A stretch of 64,000 nucleotides of DNA from Mycolicibacterium elephantis DSM 44368 (GCF_004014805.1 NZ_ATDN01000019.1:46458-110457), one strand, 5' to 3'. Shown: positions 28,407 through 41,544, counted from the stretch's first letter. Program-made: numbers and translations. Notes: generated by a model from the sequence alone, not told the origin.

Positions 28407-30062
28407 ATGATCTTTGGCTCCAGGCGACGCATTCGCGGACGCTGGGGGCCTTCGGCACCACTGGTTCGCGGACTGGGTGCGCTGGGTCGGGCTCTGGGCC
28501 TGGCCTGGCGCCGCTCGTTGCAGCTGCGCGTGGTGACCCTGACCCTCGGGTTGTCGTTGGCCGTCATTCTCGTGCTGGGCTTCGTGCTCACCAGCCAGAT
28601 CACCGATCGGATCCTGGAAGGCAAGGTGCACGCGGGCACCGAGGAGATCGACCGAGCCCGCACCACGGTGAGCGGCATCGTCGGCGGCGAGGAGACCCGC
28701 TCGTTGGACAGCAGCCTGCAGCTGGCCCGCAACACGCTGATCGACCGCACCGCCGACAACGGACCCGGCCTCGCGGGCACCTTCGACGCGGTGCTGGTGG
28801 TGCCGGGCGACGGGCCCCGCGCGGCCACCGCGGCCGGACCGGTGCAGCAGGTGACCAACGCGCTGCGCGAGTTCGTCAAGGCGGGTCAGGTCAGCTACCA
28901 GTACGCCACGGTGGACACCGACGCGTTCTCCGGACCCGCGCTGATCATCGGCACCCCGACGTCGTCGCCGGTGGCCAACCTCGAGCTGTACCTGATCTTT
29001 CCGTTGAACAACGAGGAGTCCACGATCACGCTGGTGCGCGGCACCATGGCGACCGGCGCCGTCGTGCTGCTGGGCCTGCTGGCCGCCATCGCCCTCTTGG
29101 TGGCCCGCCAGATCGTGCTGCCGGTGCGGTCGGCGTCCCGCATCGCCGAACGGTTCGCCGAGGGACATCTGACCGAGCGGATGCCGGTGCGCGGCGAGGA
29201 CGACATGGCCCGGCTGGCCGTGTCGTTCAACGACATGGCCGAAAGCCTCTCGCGCCAGATCACCCAGCTGGAGGAGTTCGGCAACCTGCAGCGCCGGTTC
29301 ACCTCCGACGTGAGCCACGAGCTGCGCACCCCGTTGACGACGGTGCGGATGGCCGCCGACCTGATCCACGACCACAGCGACGACCTCGACCCGTCGTTGC
29401 GGCGCTCGATCGAGTTGATGGTGAGCGAGCTGGATCGCTTCGAAACCCTGCTCAACGACCTGCTGGAGATTTCGCGCCACGACGCCGGTGTGGCCGAACT
29501 GTCGGTCGAGTCGCTGGACCTGCGCTCGACGGTGCAGAGCGCGCTGGACAACGTCGGCCACCTCGCCGCCGACGCCGGCATCGAGCTGATCGTGGACATG
29601 CCGACCGAGGAGGTCGTCGCCGAAGTCGATCCGCGACGGGTGGAACGCATCCTGCGCAACCTGATCGCCAACGCGATCGACCACGCCGAGCACAAGCCCG
29701 TCAAGATCCGGATGGCCGCCGACGAGGACACCGTCGCGGTCACGGTCCGCGATTTCGGTGTCGGGCTGCGCCCGGGTGAGGAGAAGCTGGTGTTCAGCCG
29801 GTTCTGGCGATCGGATCCGTCGCGGGTGCGACGCTCCGGCGGCACCGGTCTCGGGCTGGCGATCAGCATCGAGGACGCCCGGCTGCACCAGGGCCGGCTG
29901 GAAGCCTGGGGCGAACCAGGCAAGGGCGCCTGTTTCCGGCTCACCCTTCCGCTGGTGCGTGGGCACAAGGTGACCACGAGCCCGCTGCCGATGAAACCCA
30001 TTGGGCCCGAGAGCCCGCCGCGCAGCGGCCGGGATCGTGAAGCTGCACAGGAGAAGGTGTGA
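28407..30062 (+). CDS. mtrB: Sensor histidine kinase MtrB
   Basis: Membrane sensor that phosphorylates MtrA. The 551-residue protein has two membrane segments (near 45-65 and 213-235), an extracytoplasmic loop between them, a HAMP domain, the phospho-acceptor His304 in [11 protein letters not shown], and a C-terminal ATPase domain with N ([12 protein letters not shown]), G1 (DFGVGL), F and G2 ([10 protein letters not shown]) boxes. The ATG at 28407 is preferred; GTG 28401 is two codons upstream in frame. The stop overlaps the lpqB start. Confidence 0.96.
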   Translation: MIFGSRRRIRGRWGPSAPLVRGLGALGRALGLAWRRSLQLRVVTLTLGLSLAVILVLGFVLTSQITDRILEGKVHAGTEEIDRARTTVSGIVGGEETRSLDSSLQLARNTLIDRTADNGPGLAGTFDAVLVVPGDGPRAATAAGPVQQVTNALREFVKAGQVSYQYATVDTDAFSGPALIIGTPTSSPVANLELYLIFPLNNEESTITLVRGTMATGAVVLLGLLAAIALLVARQIVLPVRSASRIAERFAEGHLTERMPVRGEDDMARLAVSFNDMAESLSRQITQLEEFGNLQRRFTSDVSHELRTPLTTVRMAADLIHDHSDDLDPSLRRSIELMVSELDRFETLLNDLLEISRHDAGVAELSVESLDLRSTVQSALDNVGHLAADAGIELIVDMPTEEVVAEVDPRRVERILRNLIANAIDHAEHKPVKIRMAADEDTVAVTVRDFGVGLRPGEEKLVFSRFWRSDPSRVRRSGGTGLGLAISIEDARLHQGRLEAWGEPGKGACFRLTLPLVRGHKVTTSPLPMKPIGPESPPRSGRDREAAQEKV

Positions 30063-31816
30063 AACGAGTGCTGGCGGCCGTCTGGCTGCTGGTGTTGGTG
30101 TTGACGGGGTGTGCCGGGGTGCCGAGTTCCTCCGCGCCGCAGGCGATCGGAACCGTCGACCGGCCCGCGCCGCCGAGCCTGCCCAAACCCACCCCGAGTA
30201 TGGATCCCGACGTCCTGTTGCGCGAGTTCCTCAAGGCCACCGCCGATCCCGCCAACCGGCATCTCGCCGCTCGCCAGTTCCTCACCGAATCCGCTTCGCG
30301 CGGTTGGGATGACGCCGGCAGTGCGCTGCTGATCGACAACGTCGTCTTCGTCGAGACCCGCGGCCCCGAACGGGTGTCGGTGACCATGCGCGCCGACATC
30401 CTCGGGTCGCTTTCGGACATGGGCGTCTTCGAGACCGGTGAGGGTGCGCTGCCCGACCCCGGGCAGATGGAGTTGGTCAAGACACCGGACGGCTGGCGCA
30501 TCGACCAACTGCCCAACGGGGTTTTCCTTGACTGGCAACAGTTTCAGGCCACCTACAAGCGCTACACGCTGTACTTCGCGGACCCGACCGGAACCACCGT
30601 CGTGCCCGATCCCCGCTACGTCGCGGTGTCGGACTCCGACCAGTTGGCCACCGAACTGGTCAGCAAGCTGATCGCCGGGCCGCGCCCGGAGATGGCCAAC
30701 GCCGTGCGTAACCTCCTCGGCCCCCCGCTCAGGCTGCGCGGCCCGGTGACGCGGGCCGACGGCGGCAAGACCGGCGTCGGACGTGGCTACGGCGGTGCGC
30801 GGATCGACCTGGAGAACCTGTCCACCACCGACCCGCAGAGCCGGCAACTGCTTGCCGCGCAGATCATTTGGACGCTGTCGCACGCCGGGGTCAACGGCCC
30901 GTACGTGATCAACGCCGACGGCGCCGCGTTGGACGACCGGTTCGCCGACGGCTGGGAGACGTCGGATGTGGCCGCCACCGACCCGGGCGCGGCGTCCGGA
31001 GCGGCGGCGGGGCTGCATGCGCTCGTCGGCGGCTCGCTGGTGGCGCTCGACGGTCAGCGTGCGCCGCGCGTGCCCGGTTCCTTCGGGCAGATGCCGGATC
31101 AGACCGCGGCCGCGGTGTCGCGCACCGGACAGGACGTCGCGTCGGTCGTCACCCTGCAGCCCGGCGCACCGGACATGGCGTCATCGTTGTGGGTGGGCAA
31201 GCTCGGCGGTCCGGCGTCGCAGGTGCTGGACGCCCGCAGCCTGACCCGGCCCAGCTGGTCGCTGGACAACGCGATCTGGGTGGTGGTCGACGGCAACACG
31301 ATCCTTCGCGTCATCCAGGACGCGTCGGGGCAGCCGGCCCGCATCCCCGTGGACTCCACCCGGGTGTCGGCGAGGTTCCCCGGCGTGATCACCGAACTGC
31401 AGCTGTCCCGCGACGGCACCCGCGCCGCCATGGTGGTCGAGGGCCGGGTGATCCTGGCGGGCGTGGAGCAGGGCCCCGACGGCGGCTACGCGTTGACCTA
31501 TCCCCGCCGGCTGGGCTTCGGGCTCGGCGACACCGTGGTGTCGCTGTCGTGGCGCACCGGCGACGACATGGTCGTCTCCCGCACCAATCCGCAGCACCCG
31601 GTCTCCTACGTCAACCTCGACGGGGTGAACTCCGACGCGCCCAGCGAGAACCTGGTCATGCCGGTCACCACCGTCGCGGCCAACCCCTCGACGGTCTATG
31701 TCGCCGACGCGCGCGGCGTACACCAGCTGTCCGGCACCGCCGGGGAGGACAACCTGTCGTGGTCCGACGTCCGGCCCTTGATGGTGCCCGGCGCCGAGCC
31801 GGTGCTGCCGGGCTGA
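30059..31816 (+). CDS. lpqB: Lipoprotein LpqB, MtrB accessory factor
   Basis: Secreted lipoprotein that interacts with the outer domain of MtrB and affects MtrA signalling. The 585-residue product has a signal peptide ending in the lipobox LVLTGC, a GerMN domain in the middle (about 130-270) and a C-terminal beta-propeller-like LpqB domain. The GTG start overlaps the mtrB stop (GTGTGA), so mtrA-mtrB-lpqB is one operon. Confidence 0.95.
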   Translation: MKRVLAAVWLLVLVLTGCAGVPSSSAPQAIGTVDRPAPPSLPKPTPSMDPDVLLREFLKATADPANRHLAARQFLTESASRGWDDAGSALLIDNVVFVETRGPERVSVTMRADILGSLSDMGVFETGEGALPDPGQMELVKTPDGWRIDQLPNGVFLDWQQFQATYKRYTLYFADPTGTTVVPDPRYVAVSDSDQLATELVSKLIAGPRPEMANAVRNLLGPPLRLRGPVTRADGGKTGVGRGYGGARIDLENLSTTDPQSRQLLAAQIIWTLSHAGVNGPYVINADGAALDDRFADGWETSDVAATDPGAASGAAAGLHALVGGSLVALDGQRAPRVPGSFGQMPDQTAAAVSRTGQDVASVVTLQPGAPDMASSLWVGKLGGPASQVLDARSLTRPSWSLDNAIWVVVDGNTILRVIQDASGQPARIPVDSTRVSARFPGVITELQLSRDGTRAAMVVEGRVILAGVEQGPDGGYALTYPRRLGFGLGDTVVSLSWRTGDDMVVSRTNPQHPVSYVNLDGVNSDAPSENLVMPVTTVAANPSTVYVADARGVHQLSGTAGEDNLSWSDVRPLMVPGAEPVLPG

Positions 31817-31832
31817 GACCTCACCGATTTGC

Positions 31833-31890
31833 CGAGTGTGGGCTCGCCGCACGCGAAACCGCGAAACCGTGTGCGACAACCCGACGCTCG
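31833..31890. repeat. Palindromic intergenic element, copy 1 of the AGTGTGGGCT family
   Basis: Arms around GAGTGTGGG (31834-31842) and CCCGACGCTC (31880-31889) can pair with a one-base bulge, with inner GCACG/CGTGTGC pairing. The first 21 bases from 31835 match 18 of 21 with the element at 52569. It lies just after lpqB and may end its transcript. Confidence 0.55.
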
Positions 31891-31926
31891 CGCCGAGATG
31901 TCGGCGGTGACCGGGACACTGTCGGC

Positions 31927-32556
31927 ATGCTCGACTTGGTGCTGCCGCTGCAGTGCGGCGGCTGCGGTGCGCCGTCGACGCGGTGGTGCGCCACATGTGC
32001 GGGCGCGCTGCAGGTCAGGCCCGACCAGCCGCACCTCATCACGGCGCGACTCGACCCGGGCGTGCCGGTGTTCTCGCTGGGCCGCTACGCGGGTGCGCGA
32101 CGGCAGGCCATCGTCGCGGTCAAAGAGCGTGGCCGCGCCGACCTCGTCACCCCGCTGGCCGTCGCGCTCCGGACGGGGCTGAGCCACCTGCTCACCTGGG
32201 GCGTCGTCGACACACCGGTGACGGTGGTGCCCGCGCCGACCCGGCGCTGGGCCGCCCGCCGCCGCGGCGGAGACCCGGTGGCCCGGATGGCGCGAGCGGC
32301 GTCGGCGCGGTTGCCGGGGGTCACCGTCACCGAGGCGCTGCGGACCCGGGCCCTTGTCGTCGACTCGGTCGGCCTGTCCAGCGCCGACCGGGAACGCAAC
32401 ATCGCCGGGCGCGTCAAGGCCGTGCGCGCCGTCGCGGGCGAGGCGCTGCTCGTCGACGACATCGTCACCACGGGCGCCACCGCACGCGAATCCGTTCGCG
32501 TGCTGCACGCGGGCGGGGTCCGGGTGGTGGCGGTTCTCGCGCTCGCCAACGCCTGA
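31927..32556 (+). CDS. ComF-family phosphoribosyltransferase-like protein (Rv3242c)
   Basis: A 209-residue ComF/GntX homologue: an N-terminal double zinc ribbon (CGGCGAP...WCATCAG) followed by a type I PRTase domain with the PRPP loop ALLVDDIVTTGATARES near residues 175-190. In competent bacteria ComF helps DNA uptake; in mycobacteria no role is proven. It is 110 bases after lpqB with a palindrome between, so it may be separately transcribed. Confidence 0.82.
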   Translation: MLDLVLPLQCGGCGAPSTRWCATCAGALQVRPDQPHLITARLDPGVPVFSLGRYAGARRQAIVAVKERGRADLVTPLAVALRTGLSHLLTWGVVDTPVTVVPAPTRRWAARRRGGDPVARMARAASARLPGVTVTEALRTRALVVDSVGLSSADRERNIAGRVKAVRAVAGEALLVDDIVTTGATARESVRVLHAGGVRVVAVLALANA

Positions 32557-32856
32557 ACCCCGCTCCGCGACGTGGAGGGCAATTTCTCCGGCATCAAAGG
32601 AATGTGACGAACTGCGAACACGTCGACCAATTCGGTGGCACTACCGGATGAACACGGCTACCGTCGGCACCAACGATCCGTGAATGCTCACGGCGGCGCC
32701 CGGCACGAGGCGCCAGCTTCGCCACCAGCGGTAGGAGGTGAGTAGTCGACACCTTGCACCGGCGAGCGGCGAGAGACTCAAGGCCACGTCGGCGCGACTT
32801 CAGACAGCCAGGGCACGCAGCCGCGTGCGAACGTGAAGAGAAGCGAGTTGCCTAGC
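32557..32856 (+). promoter_or_regulatory. Long structured leader of hpf with an orphan Shine-Dalgarno
   Basis: The 300 bases before hpf hold no clear gene. At 32732-32741 stands TAGGAGGTGA, almost fully complementary to the 16S rRNA 3' end, yet no start codon lies 5-10 bases after it. AGGTG (32736-32740) can pair with CACCT (32750-32754), hiding it. A GTG inside it opens a 32-residue frame ending at 32836, where its TGA overlaps the alternative hpf start GTG at 32833. This layout suggests translational control; it is inference. Confidence 0.4.
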
Positions 32857-33528
32857 ATGTCAACCCAATCCGTCGAACAAACACAATCGAGGGTCGTCGA
32901 GTCCGAGAAGCCCGAACCACGCGCCGAGGTCGTCCTCAAGGGGCGCAACGTCGAGATTCCCGACCACTTCCGCGTGTATGTCGCAGAGAAGCTGTGCCGC
33001 CTGGAACGCCTCGACCGCACCATCCACCTGTTCGACGTCGAACTCGACCACGAGCGCAACCGGCGCCAACGCAAGAACTGTCAACACGTCGAGATCACCG
33101 CGCGCGGCCGCGGCCCGGTAGTGCGTGCCGAGGCCTGCGCCGACAGCTTCTACGGCGCGATGGAAGCCGCGGTGGACAAGCTCGAGGAACGGCTGCGGCG
33201 CGCCAACGACCGGCGCAAGATCCACTACGGCGACAAGACGCCGCTCTCGGTCGCCGAGGCCACCGCGGCCCAGCCGCTGCCCCCGCTGCCCAAACCCGCG
33301 GGGGAGGAGCAGGCGCAGGTCGACGGCGCCGCCCTCGACGGTTACGAGCCCGGCCGCATCGTGCGGATCAAGGAGCACCCGGCCACGCCCATGACCGTCG
33401 ACGACGCGCTGTCCCAGATGGAGCTCGTGGGCCACGACTTCTTCTTGTTCCACGACAAGGAGAGCGACAGGCCCAGCGTCGTGTACCGCCGCCACGCCTA
33501 CGACTACGGGCTGATCCGGCTGGCCTGA
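32857..33528 (+). CDS. hpf: Ribosome hibernation-promoting factor, long form
   Basis: Binds 30S subunits and, through its C-terminal domain, dimerises ribosomes or keeps them inactive in stationary or hypoxic cells (Rv3241c/RafS-type). From ATG 32857 it has 223 residues: an N-terminal S30AE domain (VVLKGRNVEIPDHFRVYVAEKL, then HVEITARGRGPVVRAEA) and a C-terminal dimerisation domain (KEHPATPMTVDDALSQMELVGHDFFLFHD, YRRHAYDYGLIRL). A GTG at 32833 would add eight residues. Its leader is unusually long. Confidence 0.93.
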   Translation: MSTQSVEQTQSRVVESEKPEPRAEVVLKGRNVEIPDHFRVYVAEKLCRLERLDRTIHLFDVELDHERNRRQRKNCQHVEITARGRGPVVRAEACADSFYGAMEAAVDKLEERLRRANDRRKIHYGDKTPLSVAEATAAQPLPPLPKPAGEEQAQVDGAALDGYEPGRIVRIKEHPATPMTVDDALSQMELVGHDFFLFHDKESDRPSVVYRRHAYDYGLIRLA

Positions 33529-33627
33529 CCCCGCTGTTTCGCCTGGCCCGGCGCTGTTCGGGCGGCTGCGGCCTGCATTCCCCTACCATGGGTTGATCTC
33601 GAAACTCCGACCAACAGGGGATACCGC

Positions 33628-36443
<2,816 letters not shown>

Positions 36444-36447
<4 letters not shown>

Positions 36448-36911
36448 GGCTCCACGAGGGCGGCGATGCGCTCCAACGTGGCGCGCATCCCGTCCTCGGC
36501 CTGCCTGGGCATCGAACCCAGCTTGAGCATCGGCCGTTGCCGGTCTTCGGAGACGTCCCAGCTCTCGCGCACCAGCGTGCCGCCGTCGACCGGCTCGAGT
36601 TCGTAGCGCCAGATCCGCCCGCCGATCAGCCCGCCCGGCCCGATGGTGGTCTTCCACGCGACGCGGCGGTCGGGTTCGAACTCGACGACGGTGTTGGTGG
36701 TGCGGTACGGCAGGAACAGCGACTCGGGGCGGCTGCGCATCGACATGCCGAACTTCGAGCCCAGCGACAACGGCTGAGACTTCTGAGCCGAGTGGTCGAC
36801 GGTGCCGGAGCCGTCGAAGCTGGAATGCTTACCGGCGTCGGCCAGCAACGCGAAGATCGACTCGGCCGGCGCCCGGATCACGCGTTCCACGCTGACGACG
36901 TTTCCCTGCAC
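36444..36911 (-). CDS. SRPBCC (START/Bet v1-like) lipid-binding fold protein
   Basis: A 155-residue polyketide-cyclase/dehydrase-type protein: [27 protein letters not shown] at the N-terminus, then [37 protein letters not shown], typical of the hydrophobic-pocket fold. Ligand unknown. The GTG at 36911 has an AGGAGG seven bases upstream, which decides the start over the ATG at 36938. Its last four bases overlap the end of secA1. Confidence 0.82.
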
Positions 36912-36951
36912 TCTCGGTCCTCCTGGTCGGTGTCGCAAAAACCCTATCCGC

Positions 36952-37470
36952 TCAGCCGATCTGGATGGCGACTATGCGCCATCGGTCCTGCGTCAACGCG
37001 ATGCGCGCGGCGAGGGCGCGCACCCGTCGTCCGCGGGTGTAGGTGCCGAACACCTCGGCGGCCGGGTCGCCCGACCCGGCGTCGACCATTCGCAGCCGGA
37101 TCCGCTGCAGGGTGGCGGTGGTGCCGCTTTCGTCATGGCGGGCGCCGGGGTGCGACGACCGAGCCATGGCGACGACGATGTCGGTCAGTTCCGGCGCCAG
37201 GATCGGGCGCAGCTGCGCGACGGGCCTGCGCCGGTCGATGATTTCGAGCACCCGCCGCAACGCCGCGCCGGCGAAGACGACGGCGGCTCGCGGAGGGGCG
37301 CTTTCGCGAGCGGAAGGAGGCGCTGCGCGCAGGGGTCGCGACGTGTGGCGGCGCAGCGCTTGGTGGTCCGGGGCAGGACAGGCAGCCCGGCCGGACGGCG
37401 GCGGCTCGTAGTCGATGACCGGCGAAACCAACGCCGATGGGGTGACAGACGTGGGGCGGGCGATGGTCAT
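36952..37470 (-). CDS. Rv3235-family protein
   Basis: A 172-residue actinobacterial protein, syntenic with Rv3235. The C-terminal half (LRRVLEIIDRRRPVAQLRPIL, RIRLRMVDAGSGDPAAEVFGTYTRGRRVRALAARIALTQDRWRIVAIQIG) is the conserved part; the first 70 residues are Pro/Ala/Arg-rich and probably disordered. Relatives in other actinobacteria often lie next to secA. Function unknown. GGAGAG precedes the ATG at 37470. Confidence 0.78.
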   Translation of the reverse strand: MTIARPTSVTPSALVSPVIDYEPPPSGRAACPAPDHQALRRHTSRPLRAAPPSARESAPPRAAVVFAGAALRRVLEIIDRRRPVAQLRPILAPELTDIVVAMARSSHPGARHDESGTTATLQRIRLRMVDAGSGDPAAEVFGTYTRGRRVRALAARIALTQDRWRIVAIQIG

Positions 37471-37678
37471 CTGCAGGCTCTCCAGCGGTCGACACGACAG
37501 GACACGTCTGCCGGAGAGTCGCAGACTCATTCATGATCGCACGGTTCACAGAGGCCGCTACGCACCAGTGATGCGACATGACAGGACAGCCGGATAACGT
37601 TGCGGGCATCCGATACTCGCCGCGGCACGAAGCGCGGCAGGGAACCGCACACACATCACGAGGAGGAGCCGCGTCGCC

Positions 37679-39088
37679 ATGGTGACCAGGTTGTCGGCGT
37701 CGGATGCGGCCTTCTACCAACTCGAGAACAGTGCGACGCCCATGTACGTCGGGTCGCTGGCGATCCTGCGCAAGCCGCGCAACGGGCTGAGCTATGAAAC
37801 TCTGCTCGCCACGGTCGAACAACGCCTGCCGCAGATTCCTCGGTACCGCCAGAAGGTACGTGAGGTGAAGCTGGGGTTGGCCCGTCCGGTGTGGGTCGAC
37901 GACCGCGATTTCGACATCACCTACCACATTCGCCGCTCGGCGTTGCCGTCGCCGGGCAGCGATGCGCAGCTGCACGAGCTCATCGCCCGGCTCGGCTCGC
38001 GGCCGTTGGACAAATCGAGGCCGCTGTGGGAGATGTACCTCATCGAGGGCCTGGCCAAGAACCGCATCGCGCTCTACACCAAGTCGCACCAAGCCTTGGT
38101 GAACGGGATGACCGCGCTGGAGATCGGGCATGTCATCGCCGACCGCACGCAGAAGCCGCCGCAGTTCGGCGAGGACATCTGGATTCCGGCCCGGGAGCCC
38201 AGCGACCGCCAGCTGCTGCTGGGCGCGGTGGGCGAGTGGATCACCCGTCCCGCCGAGCAGCTCGGCGCGGTGCGTTCGGCCGTGGCCGAGGCCGCCACCA
38301 ACGCCGGCCAGTGGGTCGAGGTGGGCCGCCGGTTCGTCGACGTCGCGCGCACCGTCGCCCGCGGGAACGCGCCGAGCAGCCCGCTCAACACCACGGTGTC
38401 GCGCAACCGGCGGATCACCGTGGCCTGCGGCAAACTCGAGGACTATCGGTTGGTGCGCAACCGCTATGACTGCGACGTCAACGACGTGGTGCTCGCCGTC
38501 ATCGCCGGGGCGTTGCGCAACTGGTTGATGTCGCGTGGGGAGCCGGTGACCACATCGACGACCGTGCGGGCGATGGCGCCGATGTCGGTGTACCCGGACG
38601 CCGAGCTGGACACCGGCGGGCCCGGGCAGGCGATCAGCGAGGTGTCGCCGTTTCTGGTGGACCTTCCGGTGGGGGAGGGCAACCCCGTCATACGCCTGTC
38701 GCAGATCGCGCACGCCACCGAGTCGCATCCGACCGCGGCCAGCCTCGTCGACGCCAGGACCATCGTCACGTTGTCGGGCTTCGCCCCACCGACGTTGCAC
38801 GCCATGGGAATTCGGGTGGCGACGAGTTTCTCGGCGCGGCAGTTCAACCTGCTGATCACCAACGTGCCGGGGGCGCAGAGCCAGATGTACATCGCGGGCG
38901 CCAAGCTCCTCGAGACCTACGCGGTGCCGCCGTTGCTGAACAACCAGGTGCTTGCCATCGGGGTCACGTCGTACAACGGCATGGTCTACTACGGAATCAA
39001 CGCCGATCGTGACGCGATGAGCGACGTCGGCGTGCTGCCGTCGCTGATCTCCGAGGCCCTCGACGAGTTGCGCGAAGCCGCGCAGTAA
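37679..39088 (+). CDS. Wax ester synthase/diacylglycerol acyltransferase-like protein with altered active site
   Basis: Full-length WS/DGAT family member (469 residues), syntenic with tgs3 (Rv3234c/Rv3233c, split in M. tuberculosis). The family catalytic HHxxxDG is replaced by HQALVNG at about residues 140-146, so the general-base His and the Asp are both changed; triacylglycerol synthesis is therefore uncertain. The C-terminal DUF1298 part (SARQFNLLITNVPGAQSQMYIAGAKL) is intact. GAGGAGGA precedes the ATG. Confidence 0.85.
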   Translation: MVTRLSASDAAFYQLENSATPMYVGSLAILRKPRNGLSYETLLATVEQRLPQIPRYRQKVREVKLGLARPVWVDDRDFDITYHIRRSALPSPGSDAQLHELIARLGSRPLDKSRPLWEMYLIEGLAKNRIALYTKSHQALVNGMTALEIGHVIADRTQKPPQFGEDIWIPAREPSDRQLLLGAVGEWITRPAEQLGAVRSAVAEAATNAGQWVEVGRRFVDVARTVARGNAPSSPLNTTVSRNRRITVACGKLEDYRLVRNRYDCDVNDVVLAVIAGALRNWLMSRGEPVTTSTTVRAMAPMSVYPDAELDTGGPGQAISEVSPFLVDLPVGEGNPVIRLSQIAHATESHPTAASLVDARTIVTLSGFAPPTLHAMGIRVATSFSARQFNLLITNVPGAQSQMYIAGAKLLETYAVPPLLNNQVLAIGVTSYNGMVYYGINADRDAMSDVGVLPSLISEALDELREAAQ

Positions 39089-39149
39089 ACTCCCGCCGCT
39101 CAGCAGGACGTTTGATTTCGGGGCCGCTACGGGGTCGAATGGTTCGTCG

Positions 39150-40886
39150 ATGACAACAAGTTCAGAACGAAGCAAACCCGCCGAGCCGGTCGGCGCACCG
39201 CTGAGGTCGCCGACAGACGAAGTGGTGCCGCACCCGGTGCTCGACGTGCCCGTCGAGGAAGCGGCCTACCGCCGCTCGCGGGGCGTGGACTGGGTCGTCT
39301 TCGGCGTCACCGCCGTCATCGCCGTCAGCTTTTTGCTGTGGGGTTTCCTGAACACCGATTCGTTGGCCACGGCATCCGACAACGCCCTCGGTTGGGTGAT
39401 GAACAACCTCGGCTGGCTGTTCGTGCTCACCGCGTCGGGCTTCGTGCTGTTCGTGTTGTGGCTTGCGATCAGCCGATACGGCAACATCCCGCTGGGCCGC
39501 GACGACGAAGAGCCGGAATTCCGCACGGTGTCGTGGATCGCGATGATGTTCAGCGCCGGCATGGGCATCGGGTTGATGTTCTTCGGCGTCAGCGAACCGC
39601 TGTCGCACTTCGTGACTCCGCCGCCCGGAACGGGCGCGCCGGGCAATCCCGAGGCCGTGCAGACCGCGATGGCCACCACGCTGTTTCACTGGACGCTGCA
39701 CCCGTGGGCGATCTACGCGGTGGTCGGGCTCGCGATCGCGTACGGCGTCTACCGCAAGGGCCGGCTGCAGCTGATCAGCGCGGCGTTCGAACCGCTGCTC
39801 GGAAGGCGCGCCCACGGCGGGTTGGGCAAGTTGATCGACATGTTGGCGATCTTCGCCACGCTGTTCGGTTCGGCTGCCTCGCTCGGCCTCGGGGCGCTGC
39901 AGATCCGCAGTGGGCTGCAGATCGTCAGCGGGACCGGCACCATCGGCAACGCGGTCCTGATCGGCATCATCGTGATTTTGACCTGTGGGTTCGTTGCGTC
40001 TGCCGTTTCGGGTGTGGCCAAAGGCATTCAGTGGCTGTCCAACATCAACATGGTGTTGGCCTTCTTCCTCGCGCTGTTTCTGTTCGTCGTCGGCCCGACC
40101 GTGTTCATGCTGAACCTGCTGCCCACCTCGGTCGGCAGCTATCTGCAGGACCTGGCGATGATGTCGGCGCGCACCGGGGCCGAGGGCCCGGAAGTGAACA
40201 CGTGGCTGCAGTCGTGGACGGTCTTCTACTGGGCGTGGTGGATCTCCTGGACGCCGTTCGTCGGGATGTTCATCGCCCGGATCTCGCGGGGGCGCACCAT
40301 CCGGCAGTTCGTCGCCGGCGTGCTGTTCGTCCCGAGTGTGGTGTCGCTGATCTGGTTCTGCGTGTTGGGCGGTGCCGCGATCAACCAGCAGCAGTCCGGA
40401 GTCGACCTGGCCGGGGAGGGCAGCCTCGAGGAGCAGTTGTTCAGCACCCTCGAGCAGTTCCCGTGGGCGACCGCGATCAGCATCCTGGTGATGGTGCTGG
40501 TGGCGATCTTTTTCGTGTCCGGGGCCGACGCCGCCTCGGTCGTGATGGGCTCGCTGTCGGAACGGGGCACGATCAAGCCGACACGGCCCACGGTCATCTT
40601 CTGGGGTGTCGCGACCGGCGCGGTCGCGGCGGTGATGCTGCTGGTCGGCGGCGCCGACGCCCTCAACGGCCTGCAGTCGATCACGATCATCGCCGCGGTG
40701 CCGTTCGTGGTGGTGATGGTCGGGCTCGCGGTCGCGTTGGTCAAGGATCTGCGGAAGGACCCGATGATGCTGCGTCAGCGTTACGCCATGGAGGCGGTCA
40801 ACGACGCCGTGATCAGCGGCGTCACCCAGCACGGCGACGATTTCGTCATCGCGGTGGAGAAAGACCCGTCGGCCCAAAAGGGATAA
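39150..40886 (+). CDS. BCCT-family betaine/choline/carnitine transporter
   Basis: A 578-residue sodium- or proton-coupled compatible-solute transporter with 12 membrane helices. Signatures are MFSAGMGIGLMFFGVSEPLSHF, the glycine-rich helix after it, and the tryptophan box WTVFYWAWWISWTPFVGMFIARISRGRTIRQF. The N-terminal 40 and C-terminal 40 residues are cytosolic and could sense osmotic stress as in BetP. Its stop lies nine bases before the next start but the next gene has its own -10 box. Confidence 0.92.
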   Translation: MTTSSERSKPAEPVGAPLRSPTDEVVPHPVLDVPVEEAAYRRSRGVDWVVFGVTAVIAVSFLLWGFLNTDSLATASDNALGWVMNNLGWLFVLTASGFVLFVLWLAISRYGNIPLGRDDEEPEFRTVSWIAMMFSAGMGIGLMFFGVSEPLSHFVTPPPGTGAPGNPEAVQTAMATTLFHWTLHPWAIYAVVGLAIAYGVYRKGRLQLISAAFEPLLGRRAHGGLGKLIDMLAIFATLFGSAASLGLGALQIRSGLQIVSGTGTIGNAVLIGIIVILTCGFVASAVSGVAKGIQWLSNINMVLAFFLALFLFVVGPTVFMLNLLPTSVGSYLQDLAMMSARTGAEGPEVNTWLQSWTVFYWAWWISWTPFVGMFIARISRGRTIRQFVAGVLFVPSVVSLIWFCVLGGAAINQQQSGVDLAGEGSLEEQLFSTLEQFPWATAISILVMVLVAIFFVSGADAASVVMGSLSERGTIKPTRPTVIFWGVATGAVAAVMLLVGGADALNGLQSITIIAAVPFVVVMVGLAVALVKDLRKDPMMLRQRYAMEAVNDAVISGVTQHGDDFVIAVEKDPSAQKG

Positions 40887-40889
40887 CCT
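40884..40889 (+). promoter_or_regulatory. -10 box of the DUF6912 gene, leaderless
   Basis: TAACCT, overlapping the end of the BCCT gene, followed by six bases and the GTG at 40896. This implies transcription begins at the start codon. Confidence 0.6.
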
Positions 40890-40895
40890 CACCAG

Positions 40896-41393
40896 GTGCG
40901 TGTCTACGTTCCGGCGACCATCGCCATGTTGCAGCGGCTCGTCGCCGACCAGATGCTGCACGCCCGCAACGGAACCGCGTTCGCCGTGACGCCCACGCTC
41001 CGGGAGGCCTACTCCGAGGGCGACGACGACGAGCTCGCCGAGGTGGCGCTGCGCGAAGCCGCGCTGGCGTCGCTGCGACTGCTCGGGGGCGAGGACGCCG
41101 GTGATCTGCCGCCGCGACGCGCGGTGTTGGTGGCCGACGTCGACGGGGCGACGGCCCGCCCCGATCTCGACGACGCGGTGGTGCGGTTGGCCGGCCCGGT
41201 CGCGCTGACCGACGTGATCGCCGTTTACGTCGACAACGCCGACGCGGAGGAGGCCGTGCGGGCCGCGATCGAGGCCGTCGACGCCGCGGACCTCGGCGAC
41301 GAAGACGCCGATCTCGTCGTCGGCGACGCCCAGGACCACGACCTGGCCTGGTACGCGCCGCAGGAGCTGCCTTTCCTGCTGGAGCTGCTGTAG
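40896..41393 (+). CDS. DUF6912 family protein (Rv3231c)
   Basis: A 165-residue acidic cytosolic protein opening [15 protein letters not shown] and closing [19 protein letters not shown], the conserved ends of the mycobacterial family. No catalytic motif is visible and the function is unknown. Probably leaderless. Confidence 0.75.
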   Translation: MRVYVPATIAMLQRLVADQMLHARNGTAFAVTPTLREAYSEGDDDELAEVALREAALASLRLLGGEDAGDLPPRRAVLVADVDGATARPDLDDAVVRLAGPVALTDVIAVYVDNADAEEAVRAAIEAVDAADLGDEDADLVVGDAQDHDLAWYAPQELPFLLELL

Positions 41394-41520
41394 CTGCCTT
41401 GGCCATCGGCGCTTCCGGCGTTCGATTGTGCGGTTTCATACGCCACACGCCGCGCTTGACGTATCGAATCGGACAGTCGCGGACCGCCCTTTCATGCGGT
41501 CCCGGGGTAGATACGGCACC

Positions 41521-41541
41521 GTAGGTTACGGTAGCGTAGGT
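41521..41541 (+). promoter_or_regulatory. Operator/promoter of the ferredoxin-reductase gene, identical to that of desA3
   Basis: A 21-base sequence (begins GTAGGTTACGG, ends GCGTAGGT) repeated exactly at 42710-42730 before desA3. It contains TACG-GTAG-CGTA and -10-like TACGGT/TAGCGT. The GTG of the reductase follows three bases later. A shared regulator is likely. Confidence 0.65.
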
Positions 41542-41544
41542 TGC

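Noticed and set aside
28374..28412. Short similar stretches (cggtcgccatgatcc and cggtggccatgatct) before mtrB as a duplication or regulatory repeat
   Set aside because: Only about 13 matching bases in a high-GC context; chance similarity cannot be excluded.
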